Source of the DNA: Allodiplogaster sudhausi
Taxonomy: Eukaryota; Nematoda; Chromadorea; Rhabditida; Diplogasteridae
Length of the DNA: 64,000 nt
Reading direction: 5' to 3'
Assembly: GCA_945643635.1 (NCBI GenBank)
Contig: CALZFC010000009.1
Span: 867,501 to 931,500 of the forward strand
The stretch's first letter is position 1, and each line of letters opens with the position of its first letter. Made by a program: the position numbers and the translations under genes. Positions 1 through 15,168 of the stretch are shown one piece after another. The notes under the pieces are model-generated. The model was not told the DNA's origin, made no database searches, and saw only the letters and a program-made list of their open reading frames with translations.

Positions 1-664
1 CTTCTCCCCGATGCTGCGTAATTTCATCACTATCGCTGTAATCAGTTCCCAAGACGTCCTTTCTTTCCTTCTCTCCGTAGATTTTTTTTCCAGATAAGGA
101 GAAACGAAAAAAGGGTGGTAGCAAACGAAGAATGTTAAAGAGAGAAGAAAAAAAGGAATAAAAAATTAGACTGGAAAACAAAAATAATAACTGACTAATA
201 ATGTGCAGGACACGATCTTGCGCGATTCTCAACTTGTTCACGAGAACATTGCATCTTTCGGGATCTCTCCGGCCGTCGAAAGAGTCCAACTCGGATGCGA
301 TGTCGTTGAGGGTTTCATCCGCATAGAAGAACTGAAAAAAAATATGGCTGATAAAAATTGTCATCAGGTGCCTTTCCATCCTACAAACATTACATCAAAT
401 CTAAACAAAAGAGAAATAAAGACAAAGACATTTGTAGGGACGGTTTTTTTTATCAATTGCCACTTTAGTTTTACTATTCTTCTCCTGTGAAAGAACTCGT
501 AGAATCATTGATTGAATAAGGGATTAATTGAATTACAAATCATTTATACCTGATATTAAGAATAGGGATTTTTTTATGCCTCATTAATAGTGTGACCGTA
601 CCTTGGCCAGTGGCGCCCAGTCATCGGGCCTCGGCTTGTTCATCAACTTTCGCAAGGACTGCAT
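1..664 (-). CDS. lst-2: LST-2 / ZFYVE28-like protein, first exons (partial)
   Basis: Lateral signalling target 2 family: FYVE-domain proteins that dampen EGF-receptor signalling at endosomes (family knowledge). Only the N-terminus lies here. Exon 1 (602-664) starts at the ATG at 664 and encodes [20 protein letters not shown]; exon 2 (196-331) begins with [20 protein letters not shown] and continues through [15 protein letters not shown], the diagnostic helical block of the family; exon 3 begins at about 35 (acceptor at 36-37) and leaves the window. Donors GTACGG (at 601) and GTCAGT (at 195) and the acceptor TTTTTTCAG join in phase. The FYVE finger itself would lie beyond position 1. Identification rests on the N-terminal block recalled from the human and fly proteins; very likely correct. 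Confidence 0.88.
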
Positions 665-796
665 CGGGTCGGGGCGGAGAGAGTGCGATCCGTTACAGTT
701 CTTCTTCTTCGCAGAAGAGAGAAGGGCCACCGCTGATCAGCCAGGAGGGAGACCCTTCCCTTTCTCTTCTCTCCGCTTCTCTCTCCCTCAACCAGA

Positions 797-804
797 ACAA
801 TGTT

Positions 805-859
<55 letters not shown>

Positions 860-994
860 GAGTGCCAGACAAGAGAGAGACACATTCAGACACTACGACA
901 CGACACATTTCAATGCGAATCGATCGGGAGAGCAGCAACTCTAACAGGAAAGAGGGGGGGAGAGGCGCATACCTATATACATGACAATGAAAGA

Positions 995-1038
<44 letters not shown>

Positions 1039-1344
1039 GGAAGGGTCGCATCATTATCAATCAGTTTCTCCATTATTCCACGTCGATAACAGATGATTGA
1101 TACGATGATCCATCACCATTTTCCGTATGCCACCCAACGATCGACGGAAATGAGATTAAACAGGCAGCGAAATGATCATCACGCGCAGGTTTCAAATGAT
1201 GCACAACGAATTAATACTTGGATAATACTGGAATCGAGAGGAGAGAGAGAGAAAGAAAGAGGCTCATAGTTAGTTAGAGACAATAAGAGAGAGAGAGAGA
1301 GAGCGAGAGAGGGGATGCGAAAGACAAACGAAATGAGAGAGAGC

Positions 1345-1379
<35 letters not shown>

Positions 1380-1608
1380 GGGATGCGAAAGACAAACGAA
1401 ATGAGAGAGAGAGAGAGAAAAAGAGAGGGAGAGAGAAACACGAATCCTAGGCAAGAGTGAAGAATTTGGCAGGCGAGCAGCTGAAGAAACGCGCAATCGA
1501 TGGGTACGCTGAGAAGAAGGAGTATGAGAAAGAGCGTATAAAATTAGGTGGGAAAGTAAGATGAAGCGGTGAGAGTAAAGGAGAGAGGTGTGCAAAGTGA
1601 AGTGATCA

Positions 1609-1674
<66 letters not shown>
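797..1674. repeat. (GA)n microsatellite cluster
   Basis: GA tracts at about 807-862, 997-1034, 1287-1440 and 1613-1672, interrupted by GCGAGAGAGG variants. Within it a 68-bp unit (GCGAGAGAGGGGATGCGAAA and what follows) starts at 1303 and again at 1371. The purine strand is the plus strand throughout. Confidence 0.95.
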
Positions 1675-1677
<3 letters not shown>

Positions 1678-2863
1678 ACACGAGTGAAGGAAGGAAGAGT
1701 GAAGATAGTAATGAGGGAAAAGGAGAACGAATGTCTCGGGGTGGAAGTTCAAGGATCGGACAAAAATCTGGCTGTGCCTCTGGGAACCGACCGACGATTG
1801 CCCCAAGCGGTGCCAGGTGTGAAAGTGAAAGAGGAAACAACTCAGCTGGTGCCCTCCCATCTGCCACTAGCCAGCTTCCTGGTACTCACACAACTTTGCC
1901 CCCATCAACTTTATGTCTTGCTGTTGCTCTCTCTCCACTCTTTCTCTCTCCATCATCCCCAGACTCCACTTCTTTAGCGATAAACACTGAACAATGGGCC
2001 GGATACATGCTACTTAACTTATACAACCAAGTGGATTACTCTGGCACTCATGGAATGCCATAAACACTTGGCGATGTAATAGTCTAGAAGAAGCCAGATC
2101 GTGATAAAGTGGGCTAAAAAAATAAGGGCCACCACTCGAGCCAAACTATCCACGGGTGCCCTGCTGGATTCAGCAAAAGGCGGAACAGCGTTGGCGTGCC
2201 GCTATTTCGATAACTCCTGCCGACTTACTATTTTAGCGCTTCTTCACGGAGTCTACAGTGAGGGACAAGTGTTCGATATAACTTCGAAAACAAAAGGGAA
2301 AAGAGGACGTAAAAGTACGAATTAAATACATCGCGAACAAAATAAAGCCGAGATCGTTCATTACATGAAGCATTGCGGAATAGTGTGACTGGAAGCGACC
2401 GAGCGAATATAATGAGTAAATTAAAAAACAAAACGATTAAGATAAGGAATAGCGGAAAGTAACATAAATGACACCAAAGTACCTTATGCGCCTGTGTCCG
2501 TGAAGGAATGCTCTTACTGTATTTGTGAAAGTTTTGAAAGGATATTCCATGCGAGACAAAATTCCGTTCATATATCAATAGTTTACATGCTTGAAACTAC
2601 TTCAAAAAATCTGGTAGACTATCTGTTCGTCGATCTCTATGCCAAGGTACAAACGTCTATTTCAAGCGATTTACATGAAAGTCACAGGAGAGGGCAGCGC
2701 GCAGCAGTCATTATCTCACTCTCCAATGATAGGGAGCAGTTGGGGTAATCAGTGATGCGGCAGGCAGAGGAAGAGCTGACAGTGCACATTAGTAGGCAGG
2801 GTCCGTGACCGGCCACCTCATGCAGACGGACCACGCCTTTCGTCGCACTCAATTTACCATATC

Positions 2864-2872
2864 TCTCTCTCA

Positions 2873-2929
<57 letters not shown>

Positions 2930-3026
2930 ATTTCTCTCTCTCTCTCTCTCGTCTCTCTCCCTCTCAACTCTCTTCTCTCTCTCTCTCTCTCCTCTCTTTC
3001 TCTCTCTCGCTCTCTCTTTCTCACTC

Positions 3027-3069
<43 letters not shown>

Positions 3070-3388
3070 TTCCTCGCTTTCTCGGCTTCTCCTTTCTCGG
3101 TCACATCAACTCTACAAATGGTCCACAAAAGGCCGAGCGTATTCAGATGGGAGAGTCGGAGGGACTACATCATAGGCCTGTGGAGGAATGTTTAGCGAGC
3201 AGCAGCAGAAACACGACGCCAGCAGAGTCTGGGATCGGATTAGTAGACAAACACACACAATGTCATAAAGGAGAATTGTCTCGTTCGGAACGATGCGCCA
3301 GCCGAGGCCTTTTTTTCTCTCTTTCCAAGTATTTCAGTCTCTCGTTGTCAAGCCTTATTATCTTTCTCTCCCACTCTTTCTACCAAAT

Positions 3389-3435
<47 letters not shown>

Positions 3436-3446
3436 CTTTCTACCAA

Positions 3447-3497
<51 letters not shown>

Positions 3498-3755
3498 AAC
3501 TATCACTTCCTCCCCCCCCCCTCTCTCCCATTCTTTCTACCAACTCTTCTCTCTCTCTCTCTCCCTCAATCTCTCTCTCTCGGCTGCCACCAAGAGACCA
3601 TAGCTGCCATCAAAACAAGAGCGGTCGCCCCCGTGCCACTCTCTTGCGCAGCCACGACGGGGCGTACCAACACAACTAACTATACTTGCTTCCTTCCTAG
3701 CGCGTCATGGCACACGCTTCCACACTCTTAATTAAACATTCACTGTGGTAAAGAA

Positions 3756-3817
<62 letters not shown>

Positions 3818-3846
3818 AAGAGAAAGACTGAGAGAGAGTGAGAGAA
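2864..3846. repeat. (CT)n then (GA)n microsatellite cluster
   Basis: CT tracts at 2864-3070, 3390-3430, 3450-3495 and 3545-3585 followed by a GA tract at 3760-3840. The long frames across this block are only Ser-Leu or Arg-Glu dipeptide runs that stay open because (CT)n has no stop in any frame. Confidence 0.95.
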
Positions 3847-4018
3847 CCAGACATAGAGGGAAGATATTCTAACACTCAAACACTCATATTTCATCCGATC
3901 ACGCGTCAGCACAGTCTTTGTATTCAGCTTGATCCCAGGCGCTCAGGTCAACTTTAAATACGTATTAGAATTCTAAACAGACCACGCGTAGAGGTGGGGA
4001 CAGGCAGGAAATGACGAA

Positions 4019-4109
4019 GTAACGCATAGTTAATGCGATGTAATGGTAAATTTACTTCCTTCATCCTAGGAAGTAAATTTACCATAATATCGCATTAACC
4101 ATGCGATAC
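4019..4109. repeat. Near-perfect 42-bp inverted repeat (hairpin)
   Basis: Two arms of about 42 bp around a 7-nt loop (TCATCCT). The left arm contains GGTAAATTTACTTCCT and the right arm AGGAAGTAAATTTACC; outer parts TTAATGCGAT/ATCGCATTAA also pair, with a few mismatches. It could be a minimal foldback or MITE remnant. No flanking target duplication is evident. Confidence 0.85.
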
Positions 4110-4307
4110 TTTCAAGTCCGTTCTTTCGCTACCGCGATGGGGATGAAGCTGTAAAAACGTGACGAGCTTCTGTAATTAGATGGAGGCACCCGCGGGGGGG
4201 GGGTTCATGCACCTCGCATGCACTTGAAGTACGCATGCATTGCTAAGGAAGGACGATATGGCGTCGGATAACGATGCTTGATGCCCGAAACGAATGAAAC
4301 CGAGGGG

Positions 4308-4310
<3 letters not shown>

Positions 4311-4345
<35 letters not shown>

Positions 4346-4351
4346 AGAGAA

Positions 4352-4385
<34 letters not shown>

Positions 4386-4639
4386 GGAACAAAGAAAGAG
4401 AGAGAGGGAGAGAGAGAGAGGGAGAGAGAGAGAGAGAGAGGAAGATGGAGAAATAAAAGAAAAGGAGAGAGAGAGAGAGGACCAAAAGAGGATTGTACAG
4501 GAAAGGGTCGCCGCTTCGGCTTGCTGTCCTCGTTTTGTCCTCTGCTCGAAGCGTGTCGAGAATAGCCCGAACATGGAAAGGACGGCTAGCATTATGATGA
4601 TTAGTGACAGAAGAAAGGGAATGGGGAAAAAGGGAGAGG

Positions 4640-4692
<53 letters not shown>

Positions 4693-5340
4693 GGCTGTGT
4701 CAGTGACACGAATACAAAATAACTCTCACCCCACAGATCAGATGGACAATGGATGACGACTGAAGAGCTCGAACACGTTGGACAAAGTGGATGGAGCATT
4801 ACGGAACGACTTGCCGGCAAAAGATCATCTCATAATGAAGGACGGGGGTTTCAGCTTGTACAGACCGGGGATGTCTAAAACCACGCCGGGCAAAATATTA
4901 GCACTGGGGCCCCACTCTTTGGCGCGGGCCTGGTTTCGAGAGCATATCTCCTCATTCATGACTGTGCTCTCTTCAATCGGATGGTGCACTCTCCACTTAG
5001 AGCCAGAGTCGAAATGGCCTCTCATTCGCCCCAAAGGCAAACGACAAGCGGAAGCAGGGCGCGCATGGCATGAAGAGGAAGTCGATGGAAGGCATCAATA
5101 TTGGCAGAAACATCCATATGTCAACTTTTCAAACTAATCAACCACACTGCGCATTATCACAACGAGAAGTGATAATCTTGTCGTCCACTTCTAGAACGTA
5201 GCAGGTTCAGTGACAACAGCAATATGTGTTCGCATGAAGCCGAGCTGCTCAAGCTCTCTTCAGGGTGAGCAAAGCATTGAGAGCCACGGAATGCGGAATG
5301 TACGTGAAGATGAGAGATGGAGTGCTGCAGACGAAGTGAA

Positions 5341-5379
<39 letters not shown>

Positions 5380-5456
5380 GAAGAGGGCGAGAGAGTTGAG
5401 GAAGACAGAGAGAGAAAGAGAAACAATGAGAGAGAGAGAGAGCGCGAGAGAGAGAC
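4311..5456. repeat. (GA)n microsatellite cluster
   Basis: GA-rich tracts at 4311-4482, 4636-4690 and 5341-5456, separated by unique sequence with no supportable gene. Confidence 0.93.
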
Positions 5457-6583
5457 GACGATGGCTGGCCTTCGGTCGACGGTGCACTGACGATCGAAAG
5501 TAGAAACAGAGTGACTGGCACCACAAGTGCGTCTCCTCCTCGTCTCCCAACCGGAAATGAAGGGAGGAATGAAGTGGAGGAGAGGGAGGAGAGCAGCAGT
5601 AGAGTGCGAGGTGTCGAGGAACATGCTGCTGCCTGCCTTGCCTTGCCTTGCTCGCTCTCCCTCCCCTCTTGCTCCAACACTTCTCTCCAGCCTCCCTTCC
5701 ACTCCTCCGCAGTCCCCAACAATGCAGCAAATTGTAGCACGGCAATTACCTATGCACTCTGCGTTCTGAATCAGCACTCTGGGCTGGCTGAACAAAAAAA
5801 AAAACTATTCCTTGAAGATAAAGCGTTCGAGTCGTGTCGCCTTGAGAAATAAGGAAAAGTCTTGCGAAGTACTTCACGATCAGTGAAGCTGCGACTTGGG
5901 AAGTACAGATAAAATCAGGCTTTTAAATTCAATTCGGTTCATATCCTTCACAATCGATTCTCTCGGGTATACGGCAAAGAATTCAGCTTCTCGCGGAAAG
6001 TTCTTATCAAAAGAATCAAACAGAGAAGTTCAAGTAAGATAACAATCTCGAAGTGGAGTTGTATGGGGAAAGGGAGCACAGCTCAGAATAGAAGGGTATA
6101 ATAATGTCATAGTATGTGAGTAGTTGTTGCGACGTGAAGTTCATGATGCCTCTTAACTTTGAGAAAAAAGGGCCCAAAGTAAAATGCAAGAGGCGAAAAG
6201 ATTAGACACAGAGATGTCTACGACATGGAGTTAGTTGCCATGCGAAGTGAATGTGTAATCTCGGAACCGCGACGCATTGGAGACGCAATGCGGTCGCAAC
6301 TTGCCTGAATGTCACAGGGGCAGTCAATGTATTGGATTGGGGCGCGCAGTTTGTGTGCTCGTAGCCATAAGGATGCCTAGTGGCCGATGAGAGAAGCTGC
6401 ATCTAATGAGCGCTTAAAGGGAAAGAACGCAATTATCATACTTTTATGTATTTTTCTTTCGTGTTGTAGTGCTTGCCGTGTGCTTCTTTCTTTTACTGCT
6501 GTCAATCTTGAATGGTTTGTTCAGGCACATTAGAGCACATATCTACATTGCTCTTTGAGTGTTGGCCAGGAGGCTCTTCCGCC

Positions 6584-9739
<3,156 letters not shown>

Positions 9740-10749
9740 GCTGAGCGGCGTGGCCAACACAGGGCACATACTACAGCTTATGCATCAGGCACCTCTCACT
9801 TTCTTTCTTTTTTCTCCAATTCCACATACGCGAGTGATGTCATATTTCTTCAATTTGTGCACAGTAAGCATCATTAACCAGTAGCCTTCCATTGCCCAGT
9901 ATGCTAAAATCTCACTTGCTCCAGACCATAAGCTTGCAGCATCCTTATACGATTCCTAGCTGCAGTTCTATTTATTTTTATTTTCTGTTCTTATCCAGCA
10001 GATACTTTCACGATTTAGGCCAAAGTGATCTAAGAGAAAGCATAAATTAATTTTTTTATGAAACACGATCCTCAGAGTTTTTTCACAGAAACCCTTCTAT
10101 TCCTTTCAGTTTTTTATTAACAAGATGCCATATAATAATTTCAGTTTTAGCCAGTTGGTGAAGAGTAGAAATATATGCATACTTATTAAATTATTGAATA
10201 AGTTTATCTAATAATATGCTGCTTAATGGTAAACAACTTTGCATTTTCTTCTAACTAGACACCCTTTCATAACAACCATTGTAGGCAAACCCTTGTTCCC
10301 AGTACATTGTAGTGTCATTATTCTTGCTCGTTTTCGAGTAATTAACTATAATAGCATCTATAGTAACGTTTGATGTTGTTCATAAACAAGTAGACTACAA
10401 TGCCCATTTCTCATTAATTAAAGTACGTTGTAGTCCGAACCATTGCAATGAAGAAAAGTATCAGTGATGTCTTAATACTACAAGCGAACAAGATGACTAA
10501 ATTGCTTTGCATGGAACTGCAATTTTTAGCATTCCACATGAATGTATATAAGTAGAAACTATGACACATACATATGGAATTTAGCGCATACACATTTACA
10601 AAAATAAAAATAAAAATAAAGAAAGTCTAGCTAACAAACGGCTTATGAAAAATACAATCAATTCTACCAAAATATCTCACAATCAGTTCAGTGTTAAAGG
10701 ACGAGTTTCCTCGCAGCTACAAACTTTAGAATGGCGGGCCGTGAAATAT
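9740..10749. other. Intergenic, tail-to-tail gap
   Basis: AT-rich sequence between the 3' ends of the AP-2 mu and zinc-finger genes. It contains a short (AAAAT)n run at about 10601-10620. I see no exon, RNA gene or clear repeat. Confidence 0.6.
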
Positions 10750-13700
10750 TCATTTCAGGTCTGTCTGGAAGATGCCACGAAGTCGTGCACTTAGTGGCCT
10801 TGACATTAACTCCGGATCATCATCGACACGTTGCAATCGTCGCTTTCTTGCCGTACGTCTCTCTAAACAGCATCAAAGGAATAATCAGAGCTTTTGAAAT
10901 TAAAAATGAAGGATAACCTCTGAACAATGTTCCCAATTCAAGCGTGGCTTCACTTCGATCAATTGACGGTTTCGGCACATGCGGCGCTGCCTTGCGCAGT
11001 GTTGTTCCCATGGCAAGCGTGGCTTCACCACAACTAGTTGACGGTTTCGGAACTAGCGGAGCTGCTTTCTGTTGAACTGAAATTGTGACTTGCATTAAAA
11101 AAACGGAAACATTCGCATAGTAGATGTCAGCAATGACGTCCAGAATAGAAAGTGGATACATACTGATTTCAGGCGCATCGTCGTCGCTTGAATACTCGCC
11201 ATCCTGCTCCCCCGCGGCTATGGCTTTCCCAGTATGATTTCGCTAAATTATAATTTTGACTTTTGGTCAAAATTAATTAGTTTTTTTTATTTAACAAAAA
11301 AAAACAAACGGACATATGCATGCTTTCGCCTGCCTTCATACGTTCTGAAGCGAAGTCTACAGCCATCGAACGTGCACTCGTACGGGTATCGAATCTTTGT
11401 GATTCTTATTACGATCCGCTACCAAAGATAATAATACTATGCGATACCGTAATCGATTCATTCCTTTCATTAAAGTGTTCTTAATTGGAATTTATTTTAG
11501 ATGACATTTGCCTTCGTGATGGACTCCGAATCGTTAGAAAGATTAAACAAAAATAAACTGTAGGAAATTGACAAACAATAAAGTCTTCCGGGTGCGAGTC
11601 CCTCCAGTGCTCCATGATAGCACGCATCGAATGATTCTTCATCGACTTGCCACACTTTGCGCACCCCGTAAATTCTGATCCTCCTGGAATAGAAAATGAT
11701 CAATATATCACGATGAGATTTCATAAAGTAAAAGTCTGACCACATAGAGCGCCAGCTCTGAGGTCGTCTTCCGTTCCCTTCTCCTCTGATTCCACTGCGA
11801 AGCTTGAGCTCGGCTCTGAAGGAAGTCTGTAGCAAATGTCGAAGCAAACAAGCTGAAGAGAAGTGTGCCAACTTGACTGCTCTTCGTTTTGTGAAGGAAG
11901 AGCACCATCTTTCATTTTCTGTGCCTCTTTTCGTTTCTGCTGCGCCACTATGTATATATGGCTATGGCTCGACTGAAAAGGGAAGACTGCCATTTATAAT
12001 AGTTATAATAATAATAAAGCGAATCTTGGTGACGAACCTCAAAATGTCTCCTTAGGTCTCGGTGACGACTGAATCGCCTGTCACAAGTCTGTTCCGGACA
12101 CGCGAACACTTGTTCATGGCGACTCTAGAAGTTAGATGAGTTAAAATCAGTGCTAGGGTACTGTAAGTCTTCTAACATTTTGTATTTTGAGCACATTTTG
12201 TATCTCAAGTCAATTGATAAATATAATTAATAACTGCTCGCTTACTGGTATCTTCAGCCCTATGCACGTCTTGGAGTGCCGGACACGCCAGGCAACGGTT
12301 GCGAGTTCCCGACCGCAGCGCTCACACGTCCTATCTGTAGAGGAATCGACATTTCAAAGTACTAAAAAATCATTCATGAAACTACAGAAAATGATATCCT
12401 ATTAGATGCAATTTCAATAATTTTTGCACACCATTACTCGCCACAGTATCCGGAGTCTCGTCATGGTCTTCTATTTTCAGCTCCGAATTCATCGAAAGGC
12501 CAAAAAGCGATGAATGTATTCCTAAAAGGGAATAAAATCGATGTTTGTTCTATAGGGAAGCAAAAGATAACCTAGCACGTCGTCTCGTTCCTCTTTGGCA
12601 GTAGTTTGAGCAGGAACGGGTATGCATGGAATAGGAAGTTCCAACTGCAGGGATCAAATATGGAGTAAACTGATACCAAATTAATTCCAGATGAACTTGG
12701 AATAAACAATTGTTGGAAGTTATTAAAATGTGAATCACTGTCTTATTTATCCGCCATAAATAAATATATAAAAAAAATTGACTGACTGCGACATCCTCCT
12801 TAATTTGACAGTTCAGTCTTCCTTCCTCTTCATTATTACGAGCTAGTACTTCCATAGCATAAGAGAACAGACGAATGAATCGAACGGGCAGCTCTGGTGA
12901 ACATTTCTCTTCGAGCAACTTCGCAAAGATGTGCAAGGGGGCAAGCTTCTCCTTCGTTGTCTAGGTCAACTGTTTGTTCTACGATGTAAAAGACCATCTA
13001 TCATCATGACCAGTTCTCAAACAAATCTCACCGAGGTTTCGGTACTGTTCGGATGGTTCAATCCATGGAGGAGTTTGCTCATTACTGTAAGCACGGAGTC
13101 GAACGTATCTCTTGATAACGTACCAATGTTCGCAATCTAGAATTTAAAAAAAAGAAAACGTTGCAACATGAAAAAATGCGTTTATATCCATATATTAAAC
13201 ATCTTAGAATGTATGTTGATCTGATGCAAAGAAGCCTATCATGGTAGAAAAGACACATCATTTCCAACTGACGATTGAAGCCATGCTATCCGGGTCCTCA
13301 TCAGCATGAACCATGAGGCCATTCTCTGCCTCCTTCTTAACCACGATAGCGGGATGAAAATTGGGATTACCGTCGGTAGCGTTACTAAAATGGGTTCATT
13401 ATGTGCCAAATTAAGCCTGTTCTTCGAAATTCTATTCTGAATGAATAAATGAACACCTACTCATTCCCGTTTTCATTGGAAGGCAGTTGCTTGATGACTC
13501 CAATGAATTGTCTAGCAAAGCAAAAGCGCAAAATCGCGCTCGACGAGTAGCCAAAGTCGCTCCTATGCGACTCGAGCACAATGGAAGCTCTTTCCAGATG
13601 TTCCAATGCAATCTATAATTAGTCTAGCAAATTACCACTTGTCTCGATATTGTGATCGAAGTTGGCAAATGTTTTCGAAAAAGGAAAAAAAAGAACGCCA

Positions 13701-14869
13701 ACATGTGAAAGGAAGCCTCGAACAGCAATCTCTCCAATGACTTCGCCCAACTTGACAAGAACGCGATCGAAAGGCTCACAGCAAACGTCACCTTCTTCGC
13801 GTATCTGCCAGGATAAAACAATGAATATCAGTTGAAAAGAGAACATAAGGCACTACCAATGCCAAAGAAGTCAACCAAACCTTGTCGGCCAACTCCTGCG
13901 CCGTCGGCGTTGTGAACATGGTTGTGGATATGAAGGAATGAGCGACGCAGTTCAACAACGCATGGTGCCAGTGCCAATAATCTGCAAACTACCATCGTTA
14001 TTGCAATAAGAACAAGAAAGAAACAACAAAAACTTTAAGCACAACAACCCTGTTATTATTTAGAACCCTTTTATGACATGAGAAAACAGTACCGTAGTAA
14101 GCTAATCTGTGTTATTTAATGTGTCATAACGATGACTCTGGCGTAATTCTAATACAACACATTTTAAATTCCTCTCTAGAATTTAACTACAAACGAAAAA
14201 TTGTAAGCACAAAAAATTTCTCTAAGATGTTTTCTTGTTAAAAAAAAGACTCCCCAAAGAACATTATTAGAATATAAACTGACTCCTTCTTTACTGGTTC
14301 GCAGGGTGAGGTTCCTAAAAGGGATCGCAAGAACAAAGGAATGTTAAAATGCAGAGATAGGAAAAACCAGTACTCTTTCATAATTAAACATTAAATCCAA
14401 AATTCACGTCTACAACATTTACATATTTACGTAATATGTAGATATTATAATGTTGAACTGACCTGAAAAAGTGTTGACAAAGGCACAGGAGAAGAGTGGA
14501 AGAAGAGGAGGAGCGAGAATTACAAGATGAGGCTGGTCGATGACTCTGCAAATGAGAAGCCGCCGAATTGCATCAGGGTCCTTCAGACAGCCATGTAGCG
14601 CAGCAGGCGTTGTTGGCTAAACAATCATATCCTTCTTCTTCATCTACATACAAACATACGTACATACATTCCATCTTGACAATGCCATTGTCGTTTGCCA
14701 GGTGTCCCAAGGCTGGTTGTGGCGACGATACGAACGAGGTTTTAATACATATTAAAATGTAAAATAAAAAATAAATCAATTAAAAAAGATTTGGATCACT
14801 CAAAATCTTCATATACTAAACCTTTTTTGCCCCCTTTTTCGAGGCCGGTGGTTTAATTATTCGAGTCAT
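10750..14869 (-). CDS. Uncharacterised multi-exon zinc-finger protein
   Basis: Not recognised. Proposed start ATG at 14869 (MTRIIKPPASKKGAKK); later exons lie near 14.6-14.46, 13.98-13.88, 13.81-13.72, 13.61-13.46, 13.39-13.27, 13.14-13.03, 12.94-12.79, 12.64-12.57, 12.52-12.44, 12.33-12.25, 12.13-12.04 and 11.98-11.1 kb, ending at TGA (10750). The N-terminal half looks alpha-helical (for example RRLLICRVIDQPHLVILAPP and MSKLLHGLNHPN). The C-terminal half carries three Cys/His modules: RTCERCGREL...RHSKTC, a C2H2 finger (CPEQTC, then HFESSH) and GCAKCGKSM...MEHWRDSH. Then follow two about 25-residue repeats (KAAPLVPKPS / KAAPHVPKPS), an acidic stretch and a basic tail (RRTARKRRLQR). Probably nuclear (inference). 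Joins in the second and last exons are least certain. An ARID2-like nature was considered but not supported. Confidence 0.6.
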
Positions 14870-14960
14870 GAATATTAGCGGGGCTGCTTGTTTTGGGCTG
14901 ATTTGTATTGGCCATCTGAGACTTGAAGAAGAATAAAAAATCACATAACATGGACTACAA

Positions 14961-15102
14961 GAGTAAGAAGGAGACAGGGTGAATCAGGTAACCTGGAGTT
15001 GTGCCAATAGAACGAATTGGTTCCCCTCGTGCCAAGGGGGACCAATTCGTTCTATTGGCACAACTCCAGGTTACCTGATTCACCCTGTCTCCTTCTCTTC
15101 TG
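14961..15102. repeat. Hairpin at the LINE 5' end
   Basis: Left arm 14961-15022 and right arm about 15039-15102 are near-perfect reverse complements; both hold CAACTCCAGGTTACCTGATT or its complement, and the loop is about 15 nt. The right arm continues into the LINE leader, so the left arm looks like an inverted copy of the LINE 5' end. Confidence 0.9.
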
Positions 15103-15168
15103 GCTCTTTCTCCTCTTCCCCTGGGCCAGGGATTCATGTGATCTACTTTCGTTGGCCCCTCAGAAGTT

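Larger units (their letters stand above)
665..6583. other. Gene-poor intergenic stretch between divergent genes
   Basis: Lies between the 5' ends of the lst-2-like gene (minus) and the AP-2 mu gene (plus), so it must hold both promoters. It consists mostly of (GA)n/(CT)n tracts, a 68-bp tandem duplication (1303-1410) and a palindrome (4019-4109). Open frames here (for example 4778-5137 and 2101-2325) have no domain, no codon pattern and no splice context that I can support, and I do not call them genes. Confidence 0.6.

Noticed and set aside
2805..3731. 308-codon plus-strand frame
   Set aside because: Almost entirely Ser-Leu dipeptides from (CT)n; no domain or splice support.
4778..5137. 119-codon frame MDKVDGALRNDLPAK...
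   Set aside because: No recognisable domain, no splice or regulatory context, lies in the microsatellite region.
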